Of a stretch of 64,000 nt of DNA, positions 1-12,065 are shown in pieces (position 1 is the stretch's first letter; each line of letters begins with the position of its first letter). The stretch comes from Wuchereria bancrofti (Eukaryota > Nematoda > Chromadorea > Rhabditida > Onchocercidae). The DNA is taken from NCBI GenBank assembly GCA_005281725.1, contig SSBO01000009.1, positions 6,758,303 to 6,822,302 of the forward strand. The letters are read 5' to 3'. The notes under the pieces are model-generated. The model was not told where the DNA came from and ran no database searches. It saw only the letters and a list, made by a program, of their open reading frames with translations. The translations under genes were made by a program, and so were the position numbers.

Positions 1-1754
1 AACTTTCAGTTTCGAAGCATTTTTTGGGAACATCTGTGATGCATTGTTTTTGTGCAGCGGTTTCTGTTGAAGAAGCGATTCACGATTTGATGTTTTCTAA
101 TGAATATTTACAGAATAAGGCTTGATGATAATAGTTTATATGAAGTATTGATGGCTTCATTGTAAGATGAATTGCTGTCAAAGAAGATAAAAGTAAAAAT
201 GAACGATTACGATTGACTTTTCCAGCAAATCACCACATTTTATAGAAATGTTGTCATACTGATTATTCATGTGTTCACTATGCTGATCATTAGGTCGACT
301 ATATTCATCATTGATTCGATTGTGTAGATCACTTTGAAGAAATTTTAATCAAAAATTTACCTTTTTGTAGTTATTTATATTCTTAATGACAATAGTTTAA
401 TATGATAATGTGATGGAAATTGAGAATATTTCATTAATGTACGCAATTACACATTTAAAAATTAAAAAGAAATTTGTTGACTTAATTTGCATATTATTTA
501 ATGTGAGCAGAACGTTTCTTACCTACTAACTGCATAGCTTTTTTTTGACTTCAAAGTAGTTGAACTTGATGTACTTTTCATCTCCAACATCAATATTTAG
601 AACGGGTAAAATGAAAATTTCTCTCAAGAAAAATTATGATTTGTAGCCTCAGACGGAAGTTTTTTCTTTGTCATTAAGTTTTAAAAATTAATATCTCATT
701 AGTTTCTGTGAACACATTTCTTTTTTGCAATTAAATTTAATACCAGATTAGGAGCTTGGCCAACCCAGTCAAGTAGTTCAGATATCGGCCATAATGAAGA
801 AATTTTCTTCTTGTCGAATTTCTGAAAATTGCACTGATATTGGAAGATTTCAGACTTGTTTGTAGATATCCACTAAGACCTCTTACGAAAATAGAATGAT
901 ATCAAGACACCACAGAATCGGTCTTCGACAAAAACAAATATAATAATAATGATAACCAATAATTAATTATATAAATTCATTTTGCTCGATAATTCCAAAA
1001 TATATAATAGCACTTCAAAAAGAATATTGTTGTTTTCCGGTTCCGATTTGTCCGTGTTTTTCGGTTTACTTAATTACAGACTAATCGTCTGAGAACGCTA
1101 TCAACATGTTACTATTCACTCTCAAGTAAAGCAATTCGATACAACAAAATTTGTATGTGTTAGAGGCAGTTCTTACTCGAGTGTAATATTCTTTGCATTT
1201 ACGGCCATGCTTGCAACAAATGACTGATTCATTTGTAAAAAAAGCTATAAAAGAAGTATCGCCAAATTGACAAGATTTTTCCAATTGATTTTGCTAAATT
1301 CAAAATCAATGAAAAGAAAAATTGCATGTAAAAATGTAAGACAAAAAAGTAAAAGGTATCATTCACCAGGCTCTGCAGATGGCTGATATTCATTTAAATT
1401 AGTTCTGCTATCATAAAGCGGTCTCTGGCCTATTTCGCTTGGCGATACTGTCACTTTACGTTGCTTACGCCATTCAATCATTATATCCTCTTTCGTCATT
1501 TTTTTTTAAAAAAAAGAGAGAGAAATTTAATGAACAAATTGAAGAAGAAAGCTAATAAATCTGACAGTCTCAAAATTAAGTAAAAAAAGAAAATATGACA
1601 GTGCAACTTATATTTTGACAAGGCGCATAAGACAACAATTTTCACTCATATAAATCTTCACCTCTTCAGGCAACTCTTTAAAGCGACTACCTTCAAAATC
1701 AATAAATGAATCAATGGTGTCATCTCTTCCAGTAATAATTCTTTTATGCTTCAT
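1..1754 (-). CDS. Unidentified spliced protein, N-terminal part, runs off left edge
   Basis: I do not recognise this gene. Exons that join in phase are 1646..1754 (start MKHKRIITGRDDTIDSF), 1367..1489, 1177..1244 and 744..821. Two further candidates are 523..581 and 1..96, which is open to the window edge. Acceptors such as TTTTATAG at 1245 and TTTTCAG at 822, and donors GTGAAA, GTGAAT, GTAAGA and GTATTA, support the chain. The product starts acidic/basic with no signal peptide, then has a short Cys cluster (ICCKHGRKC) followed by WPISELLDWVGQAPNL. The candidate at 523..581 ends in phase 2 while 1..96 needs phase 0, so one small exon is missing or one of the two is wrong. Function cannot be inferred. 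Confidence 0.5.
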
Positions 1755-2870
1755 AATTTTCTAAATGGCAAGCGAGATTTTTTGGAACTTTTTCCTTGAA
1801 GTAATCAACTTAAGCACAGTAAAAATACATTTTCATAAAAAGTGAATTAATGAAATATGCGAGTGAAATATGGATGAAAAAGGAATGGTGCTAATGAAAG
1901 GTAACAATATACTTTAAAAGGCGTAACACAGGATCTTAAATTGTTTTTTTTTTTTTGGAGTAGAATCGCCAGCTATCTTACTCAGATCAAATTACTGATA
2001 AAAAAGAAGCTTGAAGAAATATTTGAGAAATAATAATATTAAAAGATTGATTTACATCCTGCAGGAGATCTGATCGTATACAATGTTGGATTATTCTAGC
2101 TGTTTGCACCACTTGCCTTCTAAAGTTATAAAGGAATTTTCCTTATACTTGCCACAAAACTATTAAATTTCAACTGCAATGCAGCGGAAAACAAAAAAAT
2201 ATCTCGAACAAACTTTTCAAAGTGAGCTTTATTATAAACTCTATCAACCCGGGCCATAAAAAATGGATTAGGTTATTTGAATCAATCAATTAGGTGATAT
2301 GACTTATCTTTCGATTAAATAATCCAAAAGCTGTAAAATGATCTAAGATCAAGTTGTTTTTAGCAGCATTTAATCGAAGAAAGTTATGTGAATTCAGACA
2401 TGTTATAATGATACTAAAATATGCAGAAATTAGTTGCAGATTATAAAGTACTTCGAATTGTTACTTATTATTTTTACAGATATTGCGTTTAAGCATTTTC
2501 AAAGTGTCGAAAAATGCAAAAAGCGTCCATAACTTATTCAATTTAATGTATAATATCAAAAAGTTTCACTAAAATGTTTGGGAAAAGACATAAATCCTCG
2601 TCTAATTTTTTTAATTTAAAATGCATTCGACGATTGGCTCACCTGACAAAAATTACGAAAGACCAATAAAAATCTTTCTCACAAGTGCAAAAAGTAAATC
2701 GGCAAGTTCATACACTTTTAATAATGCACGATAGACAAACATTTTCATATACTTTGTACAAATATGCAAAGTTATGTTTAAGTAAAAGAATATGTTATGA
2801 TTGATTACAGAAATGAAAAGAGAAAGTTCAATTCTGGACTAAAATGTGAAATTTAATTAAATTCAAATGA

Positions 2871-5800
2871 TTACGAATTGCTTTCTCTTTTCAAAGGATA
2901 AACTGGCATTGGTGGATTAAATGGAGTGGAACGCAGTGAAGATTTTTTCAGTTCATCAAGTTTCGCAGTAATCTTCTCTTGTTCTGTTGAATTCCTTTTT
3001 GATGGAATCGAGAAATTCCTCTTTACCGGGCCAATTTTCTGTTCAGCAACAAGAAAAACTGGAGGGACTAGAGAGGAATTTCGAATACTGTTCACCAATC
3101 CTGCAGGTTTCTTATCGAAATGCTGGTTGCTGTTTCGTACCGGTACAGTGAAGTCCGCTTCTTCTCCTGGCACTATGGCATTATTACTCTTCATCAAATT
3201 GTCGCATGGATTGTTTTGCCATCTCGAAAGGGTAGAATCTGCGGATATAGTAGCATCTGTTTCATTGGTTCCAAAAGGAGCGGAACTTTCTCTTACAGCA
3301 GATGAAGATTTTCTTGGTAGGAAAGTCTGAAAATAGTTTGTTTCTATAAATGTAACCTAAAACTTGAAACTTTTCCAAGAAAACGTATTTTGCTACTTAA
3401 TGCCAAAATGCCATCTTCCGAAAATAAGCTCACAACACCGATAAACTCAAGATCAGCTGTTAAAAACTTCTGATTATCAGTTGATGTTTAAGGAGATTCA
3501 GAATATTTGAAGTCCATTAATTAAGCAGAAATACAAACCTTTCTGAGCACTTCTTCTGTACTTAACTCTATTTCCGGAATTGCTTGTTCCAGAGAGATCT
3601 TCGGTACTGTTTTCTTTGATTTTGTTTTTCCAAACGTTTCGTTCACGTTAGTATCAATCATTTTTGTTTTTGTGGACGCTCTTTTAATCCCTGTCTTTTT
3701 TGATGTTGTGATTTTCACTGGATCAACTCTAGAGAAAGATTCGACTGGTTCGGTTGTTTTTGCGAGTAATTTGTTGTTTTTTTCAGTTAGAGGTGCCTTC
3801 CCTAAATTGCCAGTGGCATCGATTGAATCGTTTCCAGAATTTCCAACAATACGAGGTGGTTGTTTTTTTGCGAATGGTACTTGAAATGCACTTCCCAAAA
3901 TGGCAGGCTTCATCGGCTGAAGTTTTCCGGATTGCATTTCTGGCTTAATGACAACCGGTTTATTAACTTCTTCAGTTCTCTTCTGCGCTTCTACTTCAGC
4001 TGCAGCTGCTGCTTGACGCCTCAGTACTCTCCCTTCAATAATATTTCAGTTTCATAAGGATCAACATGATGTAATAATTGCACTTGGCATTATTCATCCC
4101 CAGAAATATTCATCCTTTTTTCCATCTACTCGGTTTCATTTTATCTGTCGACTAGTTCTAGATTTCCGACAAGAATATGGCAATAATAAAAGGTAAGATT
4201 TATGCTCAAGAAATTGAAATGTCAATATTGGGAAGAGATTCATCCTGTCGTCCTCAGAGCAAAATATATGTAACTGATAGATTCATTGATTTTTAAGTAT
4301 TCAAACATTCCTGAGCAGATCACTATGAGAAAAGGTTGAACAAGGAAAAAATAGGGAGGAGATAGGGGAAATGTATTAGCAATCCCTAAAAGGCCTGACA
4401 TTGATATTTTACAACCAATTCATATAGTTTTCTAACTACTTTTCATCTTACCAAAACATTTTTTATAATCGGAGTTTTCGCTATTAAAAAAGATTACTGA
4501 TTTCTTGATTTCTAATTAGTGCGTTTTCGATTTTATGTCGACCTTCTGGCAATCGAAGATTAATTGATACTTTTGTCAAGCCTCTATTTTGAAATACCGC
4601 ATCGATAATCTCCTTTTCAGCTGCAGTAGCAAATGTAACACCCTGAACAGCAAACATGAGAAATAATCTAAGTATTCCAAAATTCAAATATAGTAGTACC
4701 TCTATACTTTTACAATCAAATAGTCAGCATATTATAACAGGTGAAAATGTTCTTCTTTAGTTAGATAAGAACACGTGAACTAAGAAAGCAAGAAATCGGA
4801 AATTCCGAAATTAATGAACGACTCTGTTAGCATAAAGATTGATAATCTGCCTAATAAATAAGGAGATGGAAAGGAGTTCAGAGTATGAATGCTGAAAATG
4901 CATGTCTAAATGATTAGATAGTTTCGCACTCAGACCAATATATAAATGCTTTTCATATTTTCAAATTTATCCATTTACAAAGCTATTAGAGCAGTTGATA
5001 GATCAAAATTTAGATGAAAATAGCACTCAAAACAATTTGGTTGGACTTCATAAAGAAAGCATATATGATGAATATTTTTTTCAGGAAAATTCTTTTCAAA
5101 AATTACTGGTGAATGAAAAATGAACCTGGTTAACAGCTTTTACTTCTTCAAGTGTCTGATTTACTAAAGCTGCTTTAAACAAGCGCGCAAAAAAATCACC
5201 ACTAAGATAATTTGTTTCCAAATTGATAGATTTTAGTGTAGTATTGCTTGCTACCACATCAAATATAGGCTGTAATGCATATAATTGCTCTTAATTTGCA
5301 TACTTTCCAAAGTGACTTTTTCCAATTCTGATTTTATGATTTATCAAACAAACATCAAAGATTGAAAAAATGCCAAGTCAAGTCGAGAGTTATTCTATTT
5401 CACTCAATTTGATTGAAAAGGATTTTAGACACTCTTTAAATCTTGAAATAAATTACAAATTCAAAAGCCATAAAAATTTTAAACCTGCCTCACAATCGTT
5501 ATCATATAAACCCATATTGGCGAGTGCTATTTTCTCCAGATGTGTATTATTTTTTATCGCGGATAAAAGTCGTTTCAGCTGTGGAATGGGTGTACGCTGT
5601 AACATAATTATCAGCTTACTAATTTTTAGATCTTTATAAAATTAGCTTTAGACATTTAAGAATTTAATTGGTTTGTAAAAAGTGGTTTAAACAAAAGAGA
5701 GAAAAAAGTGTGTTTAAGTCTCTAAGGTGAGATTATAAGAAAGCTTTGGGTGATTTTATCGAACATTTTGGTTCAGTTATGCCACATAAATTCTTTTTCG

Positions 5801-6611
5801 AACTCTCTGAACTATAAAACTAGTAGAATTTAGAAAATCTTTAAATAAATTAAAGCAAAACCTCACTTTCATGTTGTTTAAATTAACTTGTTTCAACTTA
5901 GGATCATCCATTTGTAACTGCTGTATTGACCAATCCACATCAGTGTCGTTATCTGGCTCCATAGGCCTGGTTTGTGGAGGTAATGAAGATTTGATAGGGC
6001 CTTTATACGTACTGCAACCCATAATTTGTTCCGCTTCTTCCCAACTTATTATACGATTATCACTCATCATCTCTGTAAATGAACAAATAGTTTTCGGCAA
6101 ACAATATACTGTTCCATCTCCCAATTATTCCAACAAAAAAATAAAATTGGCTAAAATAATATGGAAGATAAGGAAGCAGAGCTATAGCACAAACATCACT
6201 TAAGTATGCATGGAACAGTAAAGAAAATTTTTTTCCGAAGACTTGAATTAAACCAACTCCAACCAAATTCAGTTCTCGATGAATTGCTCAAATTCAGTTA
6301 ATCTATCAAAAAAATCAGGTGGAAAAATTTTTAGTTGAAGAAAAAAGACAAAAGTCTCCTAGCAAAAATCATTTGTGAAAGAAGTCATGTCATTCACCTA
6401 CTAGATAGTTCACTTTGCTATATATTAGTGACTTTCGAAAAGTTAACATTGAATGATTCGACGGCATAAAGTAATTTTCAGTTTCATCAAAAATAAACAA
6501 TTTACTCAATAATTCTTTCACTTCATCGTTCTGTTCTTGCTCTCCAAGGGCTTGAATTGCATCCATTAAATCGGCATCCGTCATCATATCGTTTCGTTGA
6601 GACATCGTCAT
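2871..6611 (-). CDS. Tropomodulin/leiomodin-family actin pointed-end protein with long C-terminal extension
   Basis: Exons: 6398..6611, 5867..6072, 5489..5596, 5126..5269, 4498..4642, about 3539..4026 and 2871..3326 (about 586 aa). Residues from about 110 form the tropomodulin leucine-rich-repeat cap. Recognisable pieces are LKQVNLNNMKRTPIPQLKRL, LKSINLETNYLSGDFFARLF and the final LRR exon ending ENALIRNQEI. This family caps actin pointed ends with tropomyosin. Canonical tropomodulins are about 360 aa; here an Ala/Glu/Lys/Ser-rich tail of about 310 residues follows, giving leiomodin-like size and ending in the Pro-rich NPPMPVYPLKRESNS. The N-terminal 70 residues (MTMSQRNDMMTDADLMDAIQ) are not an obvious canonical tropomyosin-binding region. 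The intron after 5489 appears to use a GC donor. The acceptor at about 4026 is weak, so the junction to the tail is the least certain. C. elegans has two tropomodulin genes and I cannot say which is the orthologue. Confidence 0.85.
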
Positions 6612-9033
6612 ATTTACACTATAAAATTATTTTCTAAGGATATGGAAGTATTAAATTGTTCGCAACATTTCCGAGCAATTTCTAGTTTTTAGAATATTTT
6701 ACAAAAATTGCTGTTATGATTTACAGCTGAGACATATCGGGAAATAGTGCATTAATAAAACATTACATATCACCAAACAAGTTGTGGTAAACAACCATTT
6801 CCTATGTTGCACAACCATATTTTGGCTAAATGTTTGAGGGAATGAATATAAGCACAAATGCGCCTTAGCAACTTGTACTGTTATTTGGTGCAATAGATAT
6901 CCAAAAACTATTTAATGTAACATCTAAACTGAGATGAGCAGGTTTGGTAGATCTAAACATGTCAAAAGTCATTAATATTCTAATGAAAGTCTGTTAAGCT
7001 TGACGATCTTGCTGAAAATTTCAGTATTTTTTGTTTTGTTTATTGATATTGCAGATTAAGATAATTATCAAGAAAATGCTTCCATAATTCTCATATTTTT
7101 TATAGATGGTAAAGTCACCTCTATTAAAAATCAGAACTTTATGAAAACTGTTGCAAATAACAATTAATTCACCGATTCCTGTATGTTTTTTATCAGTTAT
7201 TAATCATAAATTTAATAAAATATTTCTAATGAAAAATAATGCAAGAACTGACCAATGAACAGAAATGTTTTCAATGAAAAGGTAGAAAAAAGATGTCCAG
7301 TGTAGAGAAGCAGAAGACAGCTTTTCATCCAGCTTCAAACAGTGCTACCTATCATGCTCCTTGGCTAATGTCGGTAAATTGGACGATCCTTAAGAACGAT
7401 CCTTACTTAGGAAAAGTTTTTTAATTGTACTGCTCAATGGTATACAACATAGTTCGATGAATAAGCAGTGAAATATGTATCGATGGATGTTAGGGACAGT
7501 GTTTGTCTATCTGACTGAAATCGATACCTGAACCAGAAAGTTTAAAGACAACAATATGAAAGCTAAAAAGCTAGAGGTGGAAGAAGCAGACTGGGACAAT
7601 AGGATAAGGTTCATGTTGAACACTTTGTTTTCTAGAAAACGAATAAACTCTAGTGGGCATGACGTGTCGTGCAAATGCACTTCTTCAAGTTAAGAAATAT
7701 ATCTGAAGTTATCTAATACGCCAGTGAACTTGTGGCATAAAATCATCTGTTAAACTTTTATTCCAAGTGTACAATTTTGCATGTATTGTATACAAATCTG
7801 AATGGTTTAAGATAATATATCTTAAAATTTAAGATAATATAATTTACAAACAGACACTTTGTTTACTAGATACCTTTCATTTGCATATCATTAGTACAAG
7901 AGAGAATAATGATACTAAAATCTTCACTTCGATAGATTACTCTGGCTGAATAAGTTTTTTGCCTTGCTACCGACCTGTCTTCCTTCGCATTTTAAAGGCA
8001 AATTTGTAGTTAATATGACTTTGAAATGTGCTTAAACATTAAAGTAAAGGGATTACTTAGAACAAAAAAAATGCAGAACAATTATATTTACATATAAAAA
8101 TGAAATATTCCCTTAATTCAAATGCTACTTATCGTCGAAATCTTGAGTGAAAGAATCCACCGATTCGAAAGAATATTTCTGTGAAAGAATATTTCTGATA
8201 TTCATATAATCTTTTTTATTAAAAAAGATTAGGTAACTCTAAGTTTGAAAAAAAAAAGCCTTAACCAAGATATTATAGGAACAGGCATGGTATTTATTTT
8301 GTCTCTGATAACGAATTATCGATCAGTTGTGTTTATACAAAGATTAATAATTGAGATTTAATGGAACGAAAGACAAGAGTGATATTTTTAACACTTGCAT
8401 TACCAGAAAGTGCACAAAACTAGGTCGGGATAAGGGAAATGTTTTTAATTTGACAATTTGTCCTCAAACAGACTTGACAAAGGAATTAAGTAATTGACCA
8501 GCAAGTAATTGATTATTATATACTGTAATGCGAAATTAAGTGCATCCCTCTAGAGGATACAATGTTTCCTCATCTCAAGAGTTTCGACAGTTCTTACTGC
8601 TAATTGTATTAGAAACCACAACTTTATATGTTCATTTTCCTAATGAACCTTCTTGTTATCATCTTTCTATTCCATATTGGTAAGATTAATCTCTTAAACA
8701 TGATCAGTACGAAACTAAAAATCTTGATCAGTTTATCAATGTCAGCTGCAATAAGCACGGGCTAAATGATTAAACATGCATAATTGGCAAAACATAATTT
8801 AGTTTGGAAAATTACCAAATATTAAAGATTAGCATTCAGACAACGCTGTAAAAGACACTTCTCGTAGCGAAGACTTTTTCCGCCCTACCTTCTTCTTCTC
8901 GCGTCTTGAAGACTCTTGCTTTTGTTTTAAATTATTTCGTTATTAATGCAGTTATAGGATAGACACTGTAGTAGAACAGCCAAAGTAGCTCACTTGATCA
9001 CTTGATAGGCCGGTATTGTCAACGAACAGTTCG
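6612..9033. other. Intergenic region between divergent genes
   Basis: No exon chain was found on either strand. It separates tropomodulin (minus) from the small membrane-protein gene (plus). A short tandem duplication of a 16-bp unit beginning GAAAGAATATTTCTG lies around 8168-8199, and a small A/T palindrome around 8209-8230. The last 170 bases are richer in C/T and CpG (for example TTCTCGCGTCTTG near 8895) and may be promoter for the gene at 9034. Confidence 0.4.
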
Positions 9034-9693
9034 ATGATATCAATTTTTCGCAATAAAATAATTCAAATGTTGAAAATGACCATGCCTATCTTCGAATATC
9101 TGAAAAGCCAATGGAGAATTCATTCGTTGAGTTCAACGCATCAATTAGAGAAAGTCGCGGTATTTATTATCATAAGCCTTCTTATCCTATTGTACATAGG
9201 CAAACTTCACTGTAAAAGATTCAAAGTAAGAACTTAGTTATGAATTAACCAGCAGTGAATGTATTTCAACAAAACAAATAAATGAGTCTGGGTGAGGCAC
9301 ATGTTGCGGTAATGCTTTTTCAACTGACATACAGTCACTGGGTTTAAATCCGGTTGAAATACAAGTGTATGTTATGCAAAATTTGTGTATGGTAGTTTGA
9401 GGTATGTACTGTTGACAGTGTTATGAAACTAAAGTGAAGGGAGTTCAGCGAAAGACGAAAACTTGGAGCGTTCTGCTGAATTGGAGTCGCTTTTCTGAAT
9501 AGATGGTTGCTTACCTCTACTTACTACTTCCTCCACATTTCATTTTATTAATTTTGGGATTTCTGGAAAAGTTTGAAAGAAGTACAAAGATATATACATG
9601 AACAATGATTTCTTCGACTTCTACTCGCAGATAATGAATTGCTGCCCCAAGACAAAGAAGCCGTTAAGAAAAATTTTGTTATTTGAAGATTAA
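9034..9693 (+). CDS. Small single-pass membrane protein (two exons)
   Basis: Exon 1 is 9034..9225 and ends at a strong donor (TTCAAA|GTAAGA). Exon 2 is 9631..9693 after CTACTCGCAG and continues in phase 0 to a TAA stop. The 84-residue product has a charged/amphipathic N-terminal half, one strongly hydrophobic segment (VAVFIIISLLILLYIG, about residues 41-56) and a short basic Cys-containing tail (IMNCCPKTKKPLRKILLFED). An acceptor-like AACAG at 9028-9030 just before the ATG could be a trans-splice site. I do not recognise the family. Support is the matched donor, acceptor and phase plus the clear transmembrane segment; chance remains possible at this length. Confidence 0.5.
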
Positions 9694-12065
9694 CTGTTAA
9701 ATGCATTCAAATCAAACAAAATTGAATGTACGGTTAATTAATCAATGGATTGCACAAATTTCTCTCTGAACAAACCTAATTACTGAATTTCAGTTGTTTA
9801 ATGAAGATGTGTAAACCATCTCTTGGACTTTTTGCCGCAAGGCAAAGCGTAAACTAAGCGGAAAACGAAATTTGATAAATGAAATTAACAATTATTATAA
9901 ACAGCTTCGGTTCTTTTTATCATAAAGGATGAAATGTCTAGAAAAAAAGCTGTAACATTAAATTGCTTCTATCGTCAACACAAAGCGAAAACATTCACTA
10001 AAGAATACTCCTTAGAACAAGATGGACCAGATGCTTTTAAAAGAATTGACTAACCTACACGTAAACATTAATTAAACACGAATTAAACAAACAAACGATT
10101 TAGGTCAGGCAACTTACCCTTATTATCAAATAGTTTAACATCGAAGTTCATTATGATAATTTGTATATGTGCAATACGGAACCAAAGTCGCTTCTATGTG
10201 CAAACTTCTTCTGTTCAGTTTGTTTTGCATCAATTTAGAAAAATGCTAATGTATTCAAAATACATCGTCGAATACTTTTTATTTGTATTGCTGAAGAAGC
10301 TTAGCAGAAAAGAAACGAAAGTAGAGGGACTGGTAAACAAAAGTAAGGGATATCACTGAAGTAGCTGGTTTATGATACATGATCTGAAAATTTTCAAAAA
10401 CTTCGTGAGTTTACTGAAGAAGAAAACCATTTAGAACAGCATTCTTCAGCTCCGTTAGTGTAAAAAGAAAAATGGAAACTAAAACTGTTTTCCATCAACT
10501 AGAACAAAGTAAAAACGAAAAAATTAAGCAATCAAAATTGAAGTTGATGGCATAATTTCAGTAGATAATTTCAGTTCAGTAAAATCATTGAGAAAGAAAG
10601 TAAGACAGACGACGAGATAAGTTATGGACAGCTGTAAAAATACAAAAAATAATTAGAATAGACTCAATTAGAAAAGCTAGTGAAATTAAAAAAGGCATGA
10701 AGCTGAGGAGAAAACAAACTCAAAAAACAAGGAAAAAAGAGCGAAGGATGCTTTTAAAATGTCCACAAACCACTGGCAAGAAGAGAAGCCATTGCTTCCA
10801 CATCTAAGTGATGAAATGAATGAAGGTGAAGGTGATCCAGCTATGCCGTATCGCACAACTCGAACCCCACCCTCTTCGCTGTTTCCCGTTTAGTCTCGAA
10901 AATTCACTTTACAACAATTCACCTTAAGTACTCTTGATCTCTCGTTCTGAACACAATGAATACTATAAAACCAACAAGAAGTTCAGCATACTAACTTCAT
11001 TAGTTGATCGTTATTGCTATTCAACTCAAAATCTTTTTTCCCTGAACAGTCAGATTTTCAATTCTCCTTCCGGACTTGAAAATTTCAGGAAGGAAGTTGG
11101 CAGGAGAAATTGCTCTCTAACCTATCTTCCACTCTTTTACTCCTCACTCCCACTTACAAAGCACAAAAATTTTCGTTTACGATGAAAAAATGAAATCAAA
11201 TCCAGAAATATATGTGGAATATATTGAAGATCTCTTCATTCACTTCTTTTTTTGCATTATTTTATAATCTTGGAGCTACAGCATTCCTTCTCGAACATAA
11301 GACCAAAAATTTTTCGCAACTTCCAAAGCCAAAATCAACCAGTGATGTTTGCTTTGCTGTGTGTTGTAAATGCAACGGTAAAGTCCGTTGGTAGATTTAC
11401 ATATGTTAAAAATTTTACATTGAAGTAATACTGCGCAGTAAACATTTCAATCCTGTCTATGTACTCATCTCAAACTGCACTCTTCCACAAATATTCATAT
11501 ATCACGCAGACCCACTAATGTATGTGTTCAAAAGTCGAAGATAATTGCAGAGTCAATGGAAACCTTCAAGGTTACAGTAAAATCTAAGTCAACATGAAAG
11601 GATATGATCAACAAATAGATTATTCATTGCAAAATTTCCGGATGATTATAAACTGGCTCTCAAGAGATTGACGTTCTTCATACTATACTCCTTTGAATGC
11701 TTCAACGATGTAATCATTCATTAACAGAAGAAAAATTTTAATTTCCATTATTGAAATTTCCAGGCTGATGAAATCTCTTCGTTACAAACAAGCAATAAAA
11801 TTTCTCCTGGAAACTAATGTCTAATACTTAAATGATGTAGAAATCGAGAAAAAACATGTCAATAGTGTTATCAATTTCCTAACAATGGAACTGTATTTTG
11901 CACACACAATGTCTTTGTCACCACTAATTTCAGTCACTTCACCACATCATATTTTTCGATGGTTACTTACAATACCAGGATTTTGGATGCAAAAATCACA
12001 AGAAAAATACCTTTACATTATAATGATAAACACATTGTAATTAAAATTTCTTTAAAAACTTTCTC
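9694..12065. other. Intergenic region without a supported gene
   Basis: About 2.4 kb downstream of the small membrane-protein gene and of the kinase gene, which converge here. Short open frames exist (for example 10153-10359 and 10934-11185), but none shows a recognisable protein or a consistent splice chain. It contains one copy of a 39-bp dispersed repeat at 10914-10952. Confidence 0.4.
10914..10952 (+). repeat. 39-bp dispersed repeat, copy 1
   Basis: The stretch beginning ACAATTCACCTTAAGTACT and ending CTGAAC recurs at 20855-20893 in the same orientation with 2 mismatches over 39 bp. The flanks do not match, so this is a short interspersed element or conserved site rather than a local tandem duplication. 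Confidence 0.7.

Noticed and set aside
1081..1284. Using the whole 67-codon Cys-containing frame as one exon of the left-edge gene
   Set aside because: Phase fails when starting at the upstream acceptor; the TTTTATAG acceptor at 1245 gives a 23-codon exon that fits both neighbours.
2926..3330. 134-codon plus-strand frame
   Set aside because: Antisense shadow of the last tropomodulin exon, whose minus-strand reading joins upstream exons in phase.
10153..10359. 68-codon plus-strand frame
   Set aside because: No plausible partner exon or homology; composition typical of intergenic sequence.
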